Below are positions 37,115 to 50,962 of a stretch of 64,000 nt of DNA, in pieces. Below the pieces are notes generated by a model. That model saw nothing but the letters and a program-made list of their open reading frames with translations, did no database searches and was not told the DNA's origin. The translations under genes were made by a program, and so were the position numbers. The DNA comes from Aselliscus stoliczkanus. Its lineage: Eukaryota; Chordata; Mammalia; Chiroptera; Hipposideridae. The stretch's first letter is position 1, and each line of letters begins with the position of its first letter. The stretch lies in contig CM066737.1 of the NCBI GenBank assembly GCA_033961575.1, positions 52,676,771 to 52,740,770 of the forward strand, written 5' to 3'.

Positions 37115-37219
37115 TTTTTTTTTTGAGGGCAGTGTCACTGGCCCTCACATGTGGGACCCGAACCGGGGCTGCTGGCATCCCAAGCCAGCGCTTAACCACC
37201 GTACCACTCGGCCAGCCCT
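37115..37219 (-). repeat. tRNA-derived SINE, short form
   Basis: Antisense, poly-T then 'gagggcagtgtcactggccc', ending 'cactcggccagccct'. Target duplication CAACATTACTT at 37104-37114 and 37220-37230. Confidence 0.9.
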
Positions 37220-37230
37220 CAACATTACTT

Positions 37231-37740
37231 CTCATATCAACCCGTCATGAACTCAAATGTCATTATCACATTTTCCCATTTAAAGTTCACTCGGGTTCAA
37301 TAATTTTTGTTTCCTTAATCTTTCCTCACCTATATTATGTTTCTATTATAAGTTCTTTTGCTGAGTAATAACAGACATGATGTTCATCCACCCAAGGACA
37401 ATCTCTGGGTCAACATTTTGTAAATTGTACTCAGACTGATGATTCTTAACTCCATTCAGATGTCAATGAGGAGCAGACTTGGGACAAAAGAAACAACAGA
37501 AAAACAAAAATATAAGAGCACAGGTAGTAAAAGTATTTACTTGCTAAACTTGCTCTGAAACCTAAGACACAATAGAAAACATCTTCTAATACAGGGCCCT
37601 GTTAATACCATACAAGAACAGTGCCAGAGAATCAGTATAACTATTAAAGGGAAAAGAATCGAGGTTCAAATGAGTCTTAGCACACAATTTGAATAGGGGA
37701 AAAAAAAGCATTTTTTTAACCCACATACACACACAGATTT
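37231..37740. other. MID2: Unannotated intron 2 stretch
   Basis: Nothing recognised. Confidence 0.45.
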
Positions 37741-37741
37741 A

Positions 37742-38462
37742 TGAGGCATGATCAAAAAATACGGTGCATGCTTAAATTATAAAATTATTACAGTAAAAGA
37801 CACATTGCCATTAATTCCCCTCAAAAGACTCCTCCTCGCTTCAAACACACTATCCCATTATTCTTGCCACTTTCTGAAGCTGTTCTGGAAGTCCTCTTTC
37901 GTGAGTTTCTTTAGTTGTGCTGTCGTGGCTGCCTCCATGTCCTGAATCGATTCAAAACTTTTATTTTTCATGGTCATTTTGAAATTGGGAAAGAGCCAGA
38001 AGTCACACAGTGCCAGATCCTGTGAATAATGTGGATAGTGACACACCATAATGAATTTATTTCACAGAAACTGCAGTACCAGAAGCGATGTGTGACACAG
38101 AGCTTTGTCATGATGGAGGATGAAGTAAAGACACGCACGGAAAAGGATTTCCAGAACTGTTTCAGAAACTGGCAAGAAAAATGGGATAGTGTGTTCAAAG
38201 TGATGGGGAGTATTTTGAGGGGGATTAATGGCAATGTGTCTTTTACTGTAATATATTTTTTTATTTTATAAATTTTTTTTTTTTTTTTAGCTGAGCCTTC
38301 CTGCCACCTGTTGGCAGCTCAACGGCAACTCAGCTCGGGCTGGCCTTGAACCGCTGTTGCTCAGAGCTCAGCTTGCACTCTTGAGCAAGCTCTTAACCAA
38401 CTGAGCCATTCGGCCGGCCCTATTTTTTTATTTTAAACATTCACCATATTTTATGATGAAAC
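37742..38462 (-). mobile_element. Fold-back mariner derivative with transposase remnant, split by a SINE
   Basis: The left end TGAGGCATGATCAAAAAATA is mirrored by a degenerate right end ('caccatattttatgatgaaa'). On the minus strand 38115 to 37858 encodes the C-terminal part of a mariner transposase: an HDKA word (second catalytic D), then SQDLALCDFWLF (third D region), then AATTAQLKKLTKEDFQNSFR. Frames are broken. The C-terminal part is repeated in inverted orientation on the right (FQNCFRNWQEKWD on the plus strand near 38150), giving two arms of about 120 bp, 37785-37902 and 38132-38255. A SINE interrupts the right side at 38269-38420. Confidence 0.8.
38269..38420 (-). repeat. tRNA-derived SINE, intermediate form, inside the mariner derivative
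   Basis: Antisense: poly-T, 'agctgagccttcctgccacc', ending 'attcggccggccc'. A 15-bp duplication TATTTTTTTATTTTA flanks it at 38254-38268 and 38421-38435. Confidence 0.9.
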
Positions 38463-38480
38463 ACACACACACTCACACAC

Positions 38481-38834
38481 CAGGGGTGCAAAAAAATGTA
38501 TACAAGTGGGCACTTTGGTCAACGTTGCTCAAGCAGTAGTTTGCCTTAATCAGAAGTATCTGGACGCTGGGCCGGCCAAGTGGCTTGGTGGTTAAGCGCT
38601 GGCTTAGGAAGCCAGCAGCCCCGGTTCAGATCCCACATATGAGGGCCAGTGACACTGCCCTCAAAAAAAAAAAAAAGAAGTGTCTGGACACTGATGGTAA
38701 CCACTTTGAGTACCTCTTGCAATTGCAGAAGTCAAACGCGACTTGGATTCATCTTTTGTTCTCAGTATATATTGAATATTACTGTTTTAATAGTTTTCCT
38801 TTATTAAAATATGTATACATTTTTTGGTACCCTG
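38481..38834. mobile_element. Mariner-derived MITE, copy B, split by a SINE
   Basis: Left end CAGGGGTGCAAAAAAATGTA, right end GTATACATTTTTTGGTACCC plus TG, inverted. After removing the SINE and one target repeat the element is about 230 bp, the same as copy A at 16114-16342. Confidence 0.9.
38570..38675 (+). repeat. tRNA-derived SINE, short form, inside MITE copy B
   Basis: Sense 'ggccggccaagtggcttggt ... cagtgacactgccctc' with poly-A. Diverged 18-bp duplication AGAAGTATCTGGACGCTG / AGAAGTGTCTGGACACTG at 38552-38569 and 38676-38693. Confidence 0.92.
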
Positions 38835-39815
38835 CGTATATATAAAATCAGTAATAAGGAGCAAATTTTAGACAATTAACAGACCACAGAGAAGCCAGGT
38901 CTGCAAGCAAGAATGATTTTATGAGTGTGAATTGAAGGTTGGTTTAGTTAAGAAACCCCATGACAGATATTACCCCATCCCCATACCCTATAGAGCACAA
39001 ATATGGACTCAAATGCTTTGCTCTTATTATATTTAGCTCCTGTGATTCAGTACGTTAGTGAGTAAAAGGGAGAAAAAACTTTTTGTTTCCTTACCTATGA
39101 TAACCCACCCTGGTCTCCCCTCAAGATTTTCTTAGCATGAGGATGCATGATCTGACTCATTGATTAGAGAGATTCCTAGTATCAGGATAGGTTGTAATGA
39201 GGTCATAATCTTCCCTAGGGTGGCCACAGAAAAGCTAGCCTTACACTCGCGGCTCTCTTATACCCAACTTATCTACAGATATACTCACAGAAGATTATCT
39301 CCTCTTCCACACAGTGACACACATTTACAGATACACATAGATACACATAGACGCCAAGACACAGAGTCATTCTCAGCTACTCATCCATGCAGAAACACAC
39401 ACCCTTGTATATAGTGACACATACACATGTATGTAAATGTACCCTCTCTCAACTCAGTCTCTCATAAAGATATTTCTCTTTCTTTCTCTTATATTCTTAC
39501 TCATATTGGTTCAAAAACAGTCAAGTGCCCATTGGTAGGTAAGTTGAGAGGGTATCTGTCTTGGCAGACAGTAGTGGGTGTTAAGTAGGAGAGTAGACAA
39601 ACGACTGGGAGAAGGTGGTGGTTGAGTGAGAATAGGTGGGTGGATGACAGAGCGACTGAGTAGGAAGAAGGACAAGCAATCAACTATGATAAGATTTTAG
39701 AATATATTTTCCAACCTTTTAATTCTCATTGTGGCTTTCCTTTAAACATTCTCCAAGTCTCATATCTTCTTCTCTTTGTCTGGCAATCTTAGGCTCTTTC
39801 TGTCTCAGTCTCTTT

Positions 39816-39818
<3 letters not shown>
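38835..39818. other. MID2: Unannotated intron 2 stretch
   Basis: CACA-rich text near 39300-39430; no exon or named repeat recognised. Confidence 0.45.
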
Positions 39819-39867
<49 letters not shown>

Positions 39868-39884
39868 TGTGTGTATGTGTGTGT
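39819..39884. repeat. (TG)n microsatellite
   Basis: TG repeat with single interruptions near 39861 and 39875. Confidence 0.97.
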
Positions 39885-40429
39885 TACTTTCCCATAACAA
39901 AAAGCTAATTCTAGTGCCAGGCAATATTTTATAACAACAAGATTCCTGATGTGTAAATGTAATTGCCTTTAAGAATTATTTGTAGTAATGAATTTGTGGA
40001 AATGTAATGAGAAAAAGAAAATGTGCTTGTTTATGCCTTTCAGGAAATTCCTCTATTCCCCCAGGTTTTCATCAGCTATATTTTTGGCAGGCTGTGGGCA
40101 TGGAAATGTGAAGACATCACTCTCAAAGAGAATTATAATAATCACATCTGATTTATACAGATGTCACCATAGGTTTAGGCAGTTCGAAAATCCAGCAATC
40201 AAAATGAATAGGCACTTAAAATTAAGGACATGTCATACTTTTGCTAACACTCTGCCTTTTAACATTATCAGTAGTTCACAGGAGATTTTTTTCCAGACTT
40301 CTAAAGTATTCATAATGGCAAGACAGATTTATATCTTATAAGATGAGAACCAAAAAAAGCTATAGATGCTGGTACACTCTCTGCAAATCCATTACAAAGA
40401 CTTAATTCATTTGGATTTCTTTAGCATAG
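39885..40429. other. MID2: Unannotated intron 2 stretch
   Basis: The 117-codon frame at 39988-40341 has no recognisable domain. No named repeat. Confidence 0.45.
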
Positions 40430-40760
40430 ATTGTGTGTGCTAGACACTAAGAGGATACTGAAAAAATAAAAGACATTGTGCCTGGTCTCAAAGAATTTAT
40501 AGTACAGTTGGGATGTGTTGGAGTGGCCTTGTGGGGTTTCAACTGAGCACTAAAGAATAGGTCGGATTCTAAAGCAGGCCAAGAGAAGAGCACGAGTGCA
40601 AGTGAAAGTTCACAGTCAGAAAAGAGAATAGCATGTTTAGCACCCAGGTCGGAGGCTAGCCTGGGTAGATGAAGGTAGCATGTCCGAGAGTGGTAGGGGG
40701 AAAAGACAGATGGGCAGCATGAGGACCATGTTGTCCAGGACTTAGAATACTGAGTTGAGA
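40430..40760 (+). repeat. Old unclassified interspersed repeat, copy 5
   Basis: 'tgtgcctggtctcaaagaat', 'ggccaagagaagagcacgag' and 'ggcagcatgaggaccatgtt' fit the same family as the other four copies. Diverged. Confidence 0.4.
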
Positions 40761-41042
40761 TCTGTCACCAATAGAGCCACCGAAATTGACCTCTTTTTAT
40801 AAAGCCAGCATTTATTAATACAATAATACAACTTTTTTCTAAGGGGAGAAACTCATGTGACAATAAAAACTCTAAAATGTGGAAGCAGTTTTATAGAAAG
40901 GCAGCACATATCATGAACTAATTTATATACTGGGACTAGTAAGTAAAAAGAGAGGTAACGGAGAAAATAATTACTCTGAGAGGGCTTACTGCTAATAACT
41001 GTCATGAACACAATTATTCTTTGAAATTCAAGAATTAATTAA
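40761..41042. other. MID2: Unannotated intron 2 stretch
   Basis: Nothing recognised. Confidence 0.45.
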
Positions 41043-41059
41043 ACCACTGGTAGCTTTCT

Positions 41060-41172
41060 AAGGGTTTTTTTTTTTTTTTGAGGGCAGTGTCACTGGCCCT
41101 CATATGTGGGACCCGAACCGGGGCCGCTGGCTTCTCAAGCCAGTGCTAAGGACCACGCCACTGGGCCGGCCC
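41060..41172 (-). repeat. tRNA-derived SINE, short form
   Basis: Antisense with perfect 17-bp duplication ACCACTGGTAGCTTTCT at 41043-41059 and 41173-41189. Confidence 0.93.
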
Positions 41173-41345
41173 ACCACTGGTAGCTTTCTGAAGGCCATGT
41201 AGATAGATTGAACAACTAAATAAGGATAATAAAACTATACTGAGTATCCCAAAACCTCCAATCCATTTGAGTACATGTTAAAAAGACAGGCTGGCTTCTC
41301 ATTATTCTGACCTTCCATCTATAACATAATGGTCTGTTAATTCTT

Positions 41346-41452
41346 TTTTTTTTTTTTGAGTGTAGTGTCACTGGCCCTCATATGTGGGACCCGAACCGGG
41401 GCCACTGGCTTCCCAAGCCAGCACTTAACCACCGTGCCACTCGGCTGGCCCA
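41346..41452 (-). repeat. tRNA-derived SINE, short form
   Basis: Antisense with perfect 14-bp duplication GTCTGTTAATTCTT at 41332-41345 and 41453-41466. Confidence 0.93.
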
Positions 41453-41466
41453 GTCTGTTAATTCTT

Positions 41467-42274
41467 AATTGAACAAATAAATGTTAGACACCACTAATCC
41501 AAAACAAGGTAGTTTTAGTTCAATAAGGAGAGTTATAAATGCCAACAATGAAGCTCCAAAACCAAAAAGTACAAATAAATAATATATTGGTTACTGGATA
41601 TAAGATATCCATTTTATTGGATATAATGGATATAATAAAAAATATCATTTTTCTTCTTCTCCTGTAGGACTCCCATGTACCCCTCAGAATCAGGGGAGTA
41701 TGTTCAAGGCCATTTCCCCCACAGCTTCTGACAGCTGGCTTTCTCCCTTCTCCTTGGGGAAGAATCAAACAGATTAAGGGGATAATCCTAAATGCTTTTC
41801 TAAATTAAAATTAACTGAAAGAAGTGAGTATCTGTGGCACTAAAAGTCAGATTTTCTCTCTGCTTACTGTGGATTACTAACATCCTTTTATACTTGGCAC
41901 CAAACCAAAGTGACCCTCCCACACACACAAGCAGCACCTCCCTCTCCCTCCCTAAAGTCCAAGATGTTCCAGACAACATAACAAACCACACGGTTGGGAA
42001 TGATTCCTATGTTTCCACTCTCCATCCAAAAATGAGCAAAAAAAGTTTCCACTTAATTTAGAATCAGAATTTTCTGCACAATTCCTGAAAAATTAAAGGG
42101 AACAATTCAAAATCTGTCTTTTCTTTCTCCAAAAATTACCAATTAGTTACAGACTAAAGTATCTTTTGGTAAAATACTTTTGTGCTCCATCCACCCCTGG
42201 AGACGAGGGCTATAGCTGCATGATGCCAAATATCTAATTAATCATCCAATGTTTCCATGTTTTCGGATGTTTTC
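41467..42274. other. MID2: Unannotated intron 2 stretch
   Basis: Nothing recognised. Confidence 0.45.
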
Positions 42275-42291
42275 AAAAAGCTGGTGTTCTG

Positions 42292-42390
42292 GGCCGGCCG
42301 AGTGGCGCAGTGGTTAAGCGCTGGCTTGGGAAGCCAGCGGCCCCGGTTTGGGTCCCACATATGAGGGCCAGTGACACTGCCCTCAAAAAA
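42292..42390 (+). repeat. tRNA-derived SINE, short form (well preserved)
   Basis: Head GGCCGGCCGAGTGGCGCAGT intact. Perfect 17-bp duplication AAAAAGCTGGTGTTCTG at 42275-42291 and 42391-42407. One of the youngest-looking copies. Confidence 0.95.
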
Positions 42391-42407
42391 AAAAAGCTGG
42401 TGTTCTG

Positions 42408-43559
42408 TAGGTGCAGGCTTATTCTATCCAGTCTTTTGTTATCTCAATAGTACATATGGATACAGATTTTTCTGTTTGGAATATTTCTCAAGGCCAATGC
42501 CTTATTATAACTCCAACACCTGCAAATACTTGGCAGCGTGTTCTAGCCTCTCCATCTCCCCCACTCTTCCTGCAACCCTGCCCCCCCATCTCTTGCCATT
42601 ATGAAGCTGTAAGTTTATATAATATATCCTTGCCTTGATGCTGTTAATCGTTTATCTGTGACTCACAAAATGTACAATTGCTGGAGCATAAAGTTTATTT
42701 CCATATCACATTCCATGGGGGGCAACTTAGGTCCAAAAGAAAGTGGCAGCAGGCTGCAGTAGAAAAGATACTTAATTCAGGATCTAGAAGCCGAATTTCA
42801 GTTTAAATTCTGTGACTTTGACCAAATCTCTCAACCTACCAAACTCTCAGTTTATACCACTTTAAAATGTATGGCTTCAAAGATGCCAAATTCAAGGCCT
42901 ATCTTCTCAGGACTCTAAGAATTGAAGTCAATGAGATTATTCCTCTCTGCAGTCTCGATATGAATATCACTTTGCGTGAAATCAACAGACAAACATTGAA
43001 CTTTGTACACATTTATAAATATTAAATATAAATAATAATCAAAAAAAGGCACAAACCACTCTCAGTGTGGCTACTCTCAGTATTGCTTGCCACAAATTAC
43101 AGAAGGGAACACTCATCCTATAGTGAATATCACTACGCTCACCAACATCATAATTTTTACATAAGTTTCAATGACTTTTCCAGAGCATGGCAAGGGGAAA
43201 CTCTCCACTCACTCCTTACTCTCCTTCCACCCTATCTGGGTCTTCCTTTCAGCTTGGCTTATATATTCAGACCCTATTTTGAGGTGATAATCTTATTATT
43301 CATTTATGCATTTTATTTTTCTGGAATTTCTGGTAAATTGCTCCCTTTTGAAAAGAACTTAAACCACATGGCAGGCAGACAGGCAATGGGAATAAAACAA
43401 ATTGCTGTATCTGACATTTCTAACATCAACATGAGGTAGTAGGGCTTTAGAAACTGAGACTTAGACTTGCACATAAATATTATCTGGCCCAATAACTGTG
43501 GAAATCTCTGTCCACTGAGCACAAATGAAAGATTAAGAATTTCCAAGGCAATTGTAATA
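42408..43559. other. MID2: Unannotated, possible MIR piece near 42755-42860
   Basis: 'ctgtgactttgaccaaatct' suggests a diverged sense MIR. The 124-codon frame at 43065-43439 has no recognisable domain. Confidence 0.4.
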
Positions 43560-43695
43560 GATATTATGATATGGAGGGAGGAGTGGGGGGGAGAATTAGG
43601 GGAGAGGGGTTGTCACTTTGAGGGATAAAAAGTATAACTATTGCACTGTGTTGTACACCTGAAGCTAACTAAAATAAATTAATTTTAAAAAAATA
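43560..43695 (+). repeat. L1 3' end
   Basis: 'ttgcactgtgttgtacacct' then 'gaagctaactaaaataaatt' and A-rich tail. Confidence 0.7.
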
Positions 43696-46964
<3,269 letters not shown>

Positions 46965-47065
46965 ATTGTAGAATCTTAGAATTGGAAGAGACTTTGGAGA
47001 TGACAGATTCCAACTTCCTCTCTCAAGGCCGGGATATTGCCCTTCACAACTCCACTGCTCAATTC
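46965..47065. repeat. Old interspersed repeat fragment
   Basis: 'agaatcttagaattggaaga' followed by 'gactttggagatgacagatt' is a common mammalian repeat pattern; family not named. Confidence 0.4.
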
Positions 47066-47339
47066 AACATATCCGTAAGAATATGTTGAGGATATCTGGT
47101 GAATATCCTCATCCAAGTCTAGAAAACTAGTTCTCTCATTTACACGTTTATCACCTCATCCACTGGTGGCTTCCAGAATGTTCTGTTTTACTTCATTTAC
47201 ATATCTGTGTATACAGCTAAGTCTCCCTGCTCCTTGAGGGCATCAATTATTTCATTTTTTTGTTTAAAGCATGATGCCTCAGACCCACAAGGCATTAAAT
47301 AATTGTTATATAAAGGAACCCCTAAAGTAGAAGAAGTTG

Positions 47340-47565
47340 GAAGGGGCCTAGCATTTATACAGCACCTCCTGTATTCTGAGTACTATATTAAGCACTTTAC
47401 ACACATTATTTCATTAAATCCTATCAGGGAGACTGTGAGAAATATACTACTACCATATCCATATTACAGTTAGGAAATTGGGGCTCAGCATTGTTAAGTA
47501 AATCAACCAGGAACATACATACCCAGAGCACTGAGTCACAATGCCTGTGCTCTTTTCCCTACACC
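47340..47565 (-). repeat. MIR, antisense
   Basis: 'gcatttatacagcacctcct', 'tatttcattaaatcctatca' and 'cacaatgcctgtgctctttt' are antisense MIR, near full length. Confidence 0.8.
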
Positions 47566-48249
47566 TCTATTTCAATCATCTCACCTCCTTCACTGAAGTT
47601 TATCTTGACTATTTACAAGAGAGTTTCTAAACAGCATATTTCCACTTCTATTTTTGTCTCTCTGTGTCCCTCTGGGTTTCTCTGAATCTGTCTCTAATCT
47701 GAGTCCCTTCCAGAATTTTCTCTTTGTTCTAGCTAGGCACGTTTCCATCTCACACTGCATTTCTATTACTATCTCTTCCAGAGCTGCATGTCTACATTCC
47801 TCAATGTCTGTGTTGGAAGATACCTGGAAGGATTAAGTAAGGCCCCCGCCAAAATGACAAATGGTCAGGAACATAGTTGAAAGATGTGTATGTGTTGAAA
47901 CCTATACAAAACAATCAGAGTACCACAACTCTTCTAAGTCTCAGGAGGGCGTTGTATAACTTCTTCTGTACAGAGGAAAAGCTCTTTAAATTTTCCTAGA
48001 ACCCTAAAAATTGTTCCCAAGTAAGTGTGACACTTGAATCTCACTATGAAATTAAGCTTAGGAAAGTATGATATGGCTCAGGACTGCCTTAGGTGAGGTA
48101 AAAATAGGATTTTAAACCAGGGATTCCTGAATCTTCTGGAACTGTTTGAGGAGTGTTGTGTGTATGTCATATATGCATTTTCATGGGATGAGGGTTGTCT
48201 GTAGCATCCAAAATGTTCTCATGAGTCCTTGACAGAGTAAAAAGTCAAA
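47566..48249. other. MID2: Unannotated intron 1 stretch
   Basis: Nothing I can name. Confidence 0.4.
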
Positions 48250-48289
48250 CATCAGTGCTCTAAAAAAAAAAAAAAAAAAAAAAAAGGCT

Positions 48290-48390
48290 TGGGCCGGCCA
48301 ACTGGCGTGGTGGTTAAGCACTGGCTTGGGTAGACAGAGGCCCCGGTTCGGTCCCACATATGAGGGCCAGTGACACTGCCCTCAAAAAAA
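48290..48390 (+). repeat. tRNA-derived SINE, short form, preceded by an A-run
   Basis: 'ggccggccaactggcgtggt ... cagtgacactgccctc' with poly-A. Target duplication ATCAGTGCTCTAAAA at about 48250-48264 and 48391-48405, but about 20 extra A plus GGCTTG lie between the left duplication and the SINE head. Confidence 0.88.
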
Positions 48391-48405
48391 AAATCAGTGC
48401 TCTAA

Positions 48406-48699
48406 AATAACCTATCTTAACTAATTTCAGCTCTATAAAGAATAATATATATGCTGGTTACAGTCTGTTGCTTATGATATGTAACTTTTCTATACTGTTC
48501 TATTATCATCATATAGTAACTGCTTCAGCCAAGTTTCCGGAATTGAATATTTTTTCAATTTCTTCAAACTGAGAGGTTCATCTCACCTCTCATTTATGAG
48601 GCCACCTTGTTCTAGTGACTTGTAATATTTCAGCATCCTTTCAACCATCCCCCATTTTCCCTAATTCCCTGATTATCTAGGCATCTTTCCCCTTAAAAT
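48406..48699. other. MID2: Unannotated intron 1 stretch
   Basis: Nothing recognised. Confidence 0.4.
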
Positions 48700-48875
48700 T
48701 TACTGGGCATTTACTACGTACCAGGCACTAAATAATACCTTTTACATGTATTATCTCATTTAATTTTCACAACAACCCTCTATATTACCAAAATAAAATA
48801 CAATGAAAGGTAGCTTGTCCAGGGTCACACTTGTTTATAAGTAACAAAGCTAAGATTCAAACCCAGAATAAAACT
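48700..48875 (-). repeat. MIR, antisense, first part (split by L1)
   Basis: 'gggcatttactacgtaccag' to 'aagctaagattcaaaccc'. The matching remainder is at 50906-50962. Confidence 0.8.
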
Positions 48876-49491
48876 GAGAGTCTACAAATAAACTCATACA
48901 TTCACATATTTATGTTCAACTGACTTTCAACAAGGGTTCGAAGACCTTCAATGGGGGACAGAATAATTTTTTTAACAAATGGTGCTGGCACAACTGGATA
49001 TCCACATGCAAAAGGGTGAAGTTAGAGCTCTACCGCACACAATACATAAAAGTTAACTCAAAATGGATCAACGATCTAAATGTAAGTGCAGAAACCATAA
49101 AACTCTTGGAAGGAAACATTGGTGTAAACCTTTGTGAACTTAACTTAGGCAAGGGTTTCTTAGATGGCAGCAAATGCAGAAGTAAAGAGAAAACTAGATA
49201 AATCAGACTTCATAAAAATTAAAATTTTAGTGCTGCAAATGACACCATCAAGAAAGTGAAAAGACAACTCACAGAATGAGAAAAAAATATTTGCAGATCA
49301 TATATGTGATGTGGGTCTAGTATCTAGAAATACACAGAACTCTTACAACTCAACAATAAAAAGACAAAAAAATGGGCAAAGGATTTCAATAGACATTTCT
49401 CCAAAGAAGATATACAAATGATTAATAAGCATATGAAAAGATAGTCAACATCATTACCACTAGAGAAACACAAATCAAAACTACACTGAGA

Positions 49492-49593
49492 GGGCCGGCC
49501 GAGTGGCGCGGTGGTTAAGCGCTGGCTTGGGAAGCCAGCAGCCCTGTTTCAGGTCCCACATATGAGGGCCATTGACACTGCCCTCAAAAAAAA
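49492..49593 (+). repeat. tRNA-derived SINE, short form, inside L1
   Basis: GGCCGGCCGAGTGGCGCGGT head. Duplication AAACTACACTGAGA / AAACTACGCTGAGA at 49478-49491 and 49594-49607. Confidence 0.93.
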
Positions 49594-49686
49594 AAACTAC
49601 GCTGAGATACCACTTCATACTCATTAGGATGGCTATACTACTACTTCGCACCCACTAGGATAATTATAATTAAAAATATATATAGC

Positions 49687-50209
49687 AGAGGCCGGCTGAG
49701 TGGTTCTGTTCATTAAGAGCACGAGCTCTGAGAAATAAGGTCGCAGGTTCAATTCCCCACGGGACAGTGAACTGCGCCCCAGCTGAGCTGCCACTGAGCT
49801 GGTGAGAGTGAGTGCTCTTAGTAGTAAGGTTAGTAGTAAGGTTGTGGGTTCGACACTCGTATGGGATGGTGGGCTGCGCCCCCCCCCCGCAACTAAGATT
49901 GAACACAGCACCTTGAGCTGAGCAGCCGCCTTGAACTGAGCAGTCGCGAGCTGAAAATGGGCAGCCAGATGGCTCAGTGTGCAACAAGGTTGCTGGTTCG
50001 ACTCCAGCATGGGATGGTGGACTATGCCCCTGCCCTCCCCTCCAACTGGATTGAAAGTAGCGACTGGACTTTGAGCTGAGCTTCGCTCTCCACAACTAAG
50101 ATTGAGGGACAACAGCTTGACTTGGAGCTGATGGGTCCTGGAAAAACATAATGTTCCCCTTCCCCAATTTCCCAACACTGTACCCCTCCCCAATTCCCCA
50201 ATAAAAATC

Positions 50210-50214
<5 letters not shown>
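49687..50214 (+). repeat. tRNA-derived SINE, longest form, inside L1
   Basis: 'gaggccggctgagtggttct', three B-box-like words ('gcaggttcaattccccac', 'gtgggttcgacactcgtatg', 'gctggttcgactccagcatg'), then 'ccccaattccccaataaaaa'. A (TA)n run at 50213-50251 follows. Overlapping minus-strand frames of 207 and 141 codons are artefacts of this SINE. Confidence 0.88.
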
Positions 50215-50255
<41 letters not shown>

Positions 50256-50905
50256 AATATCAACCAGGTTGTGGAGAAATTGGAACCGCCATACATTGCT
50301 GATGGGAATGTAAAGTGATGCAGCTTCTTTGGGAAATAGTTCAGCAGTTCCTCAACAGATTAAATGTAATGTTACCATATGACCCAGAAAAACTGAAGAC
50401 ATGCTCACTCAAAAAATCGTACACAATGTTCAGAGCAGCATTATTCATAATAGCCAAATGATGTAAATAACCCAAATGTCCATCAACTGATGAATGGATA
50501 AACAAATATAGCATATCCATATAATGGAAAATTATTCTGTAAGAAAGAGGAATGGAGAACTGATACATGCTACAACATGGATGAGTTTTGAGAACATTAT
50601 TGTAAGTGAAAGAATCCAGTCACAAAAGGCCTCGAATTATATGATTCCATTTATATGAGATGTCCAGAATAGGCAAACCCACAAGAACAGGAAGTAGATT
50701 AGTGGTTGCCAAGGGCTGGGAGGTTGGGGAGATGGTGAGTTACTGCTAATGGGTATAGGGATTCTTTCTGGGTTGATGAAAATGTTCAGAAATTAGTTAG
50801 TGGTGATGGTTGAATACCTTTCTGAATGTACTAAAAAACACTGAATTGTACCCTTTAAAATGGTGACTATTATGATATGTGGATTATACCTCAATTTAAA
50901 AAGTT

Positions 50906-50962
50906 TCAAACCCGGGTCTGACTCCAGAGAGTGAAGAGTTAACCACTATACTATACTTCTAG
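50906..50962 (-). repeat. MIR, antisense, second part
   Basis: 'aacccgggtctgactccaga ... ttaaccactatactatactt' completes the MIR begun at 48700. Confidence 0.8.

Larger units (their letters stand above)
48872..50905 (+). repeat. 5'-truncated L1 inserted in a MIR
   Basis: L1 ORF2 3' region and 3' UTR: 'caactgactttcaacaaggg', 'aagacaaaaaaatgggcaaa', 'gacatttctccaaagaagat', 'caaatgtccatcaactgatg', ending 'ggattatacctcaatttaaa'. The word TTCAAACCC of the MIR occurs on both sides (about 48863-48871 and 50906-50914), consistent with a target duplication. Two SINEs lie inside (49492-49593 and 49687-50214). Confidence 0.85.

Noticed and set aside
37858..38049. Mariner transposase frame as an active or domesticated gene
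   Set aside because: Only the C-terminal part is present, with no N-terminal DNA-binding part, broken frames and an inserted SINE. It is a fossil.
49633..50256. 207-codon minus-strand frame as a possible gene
   Set aside because: It is the antisense of a long SINE plus a TA microsatellite.
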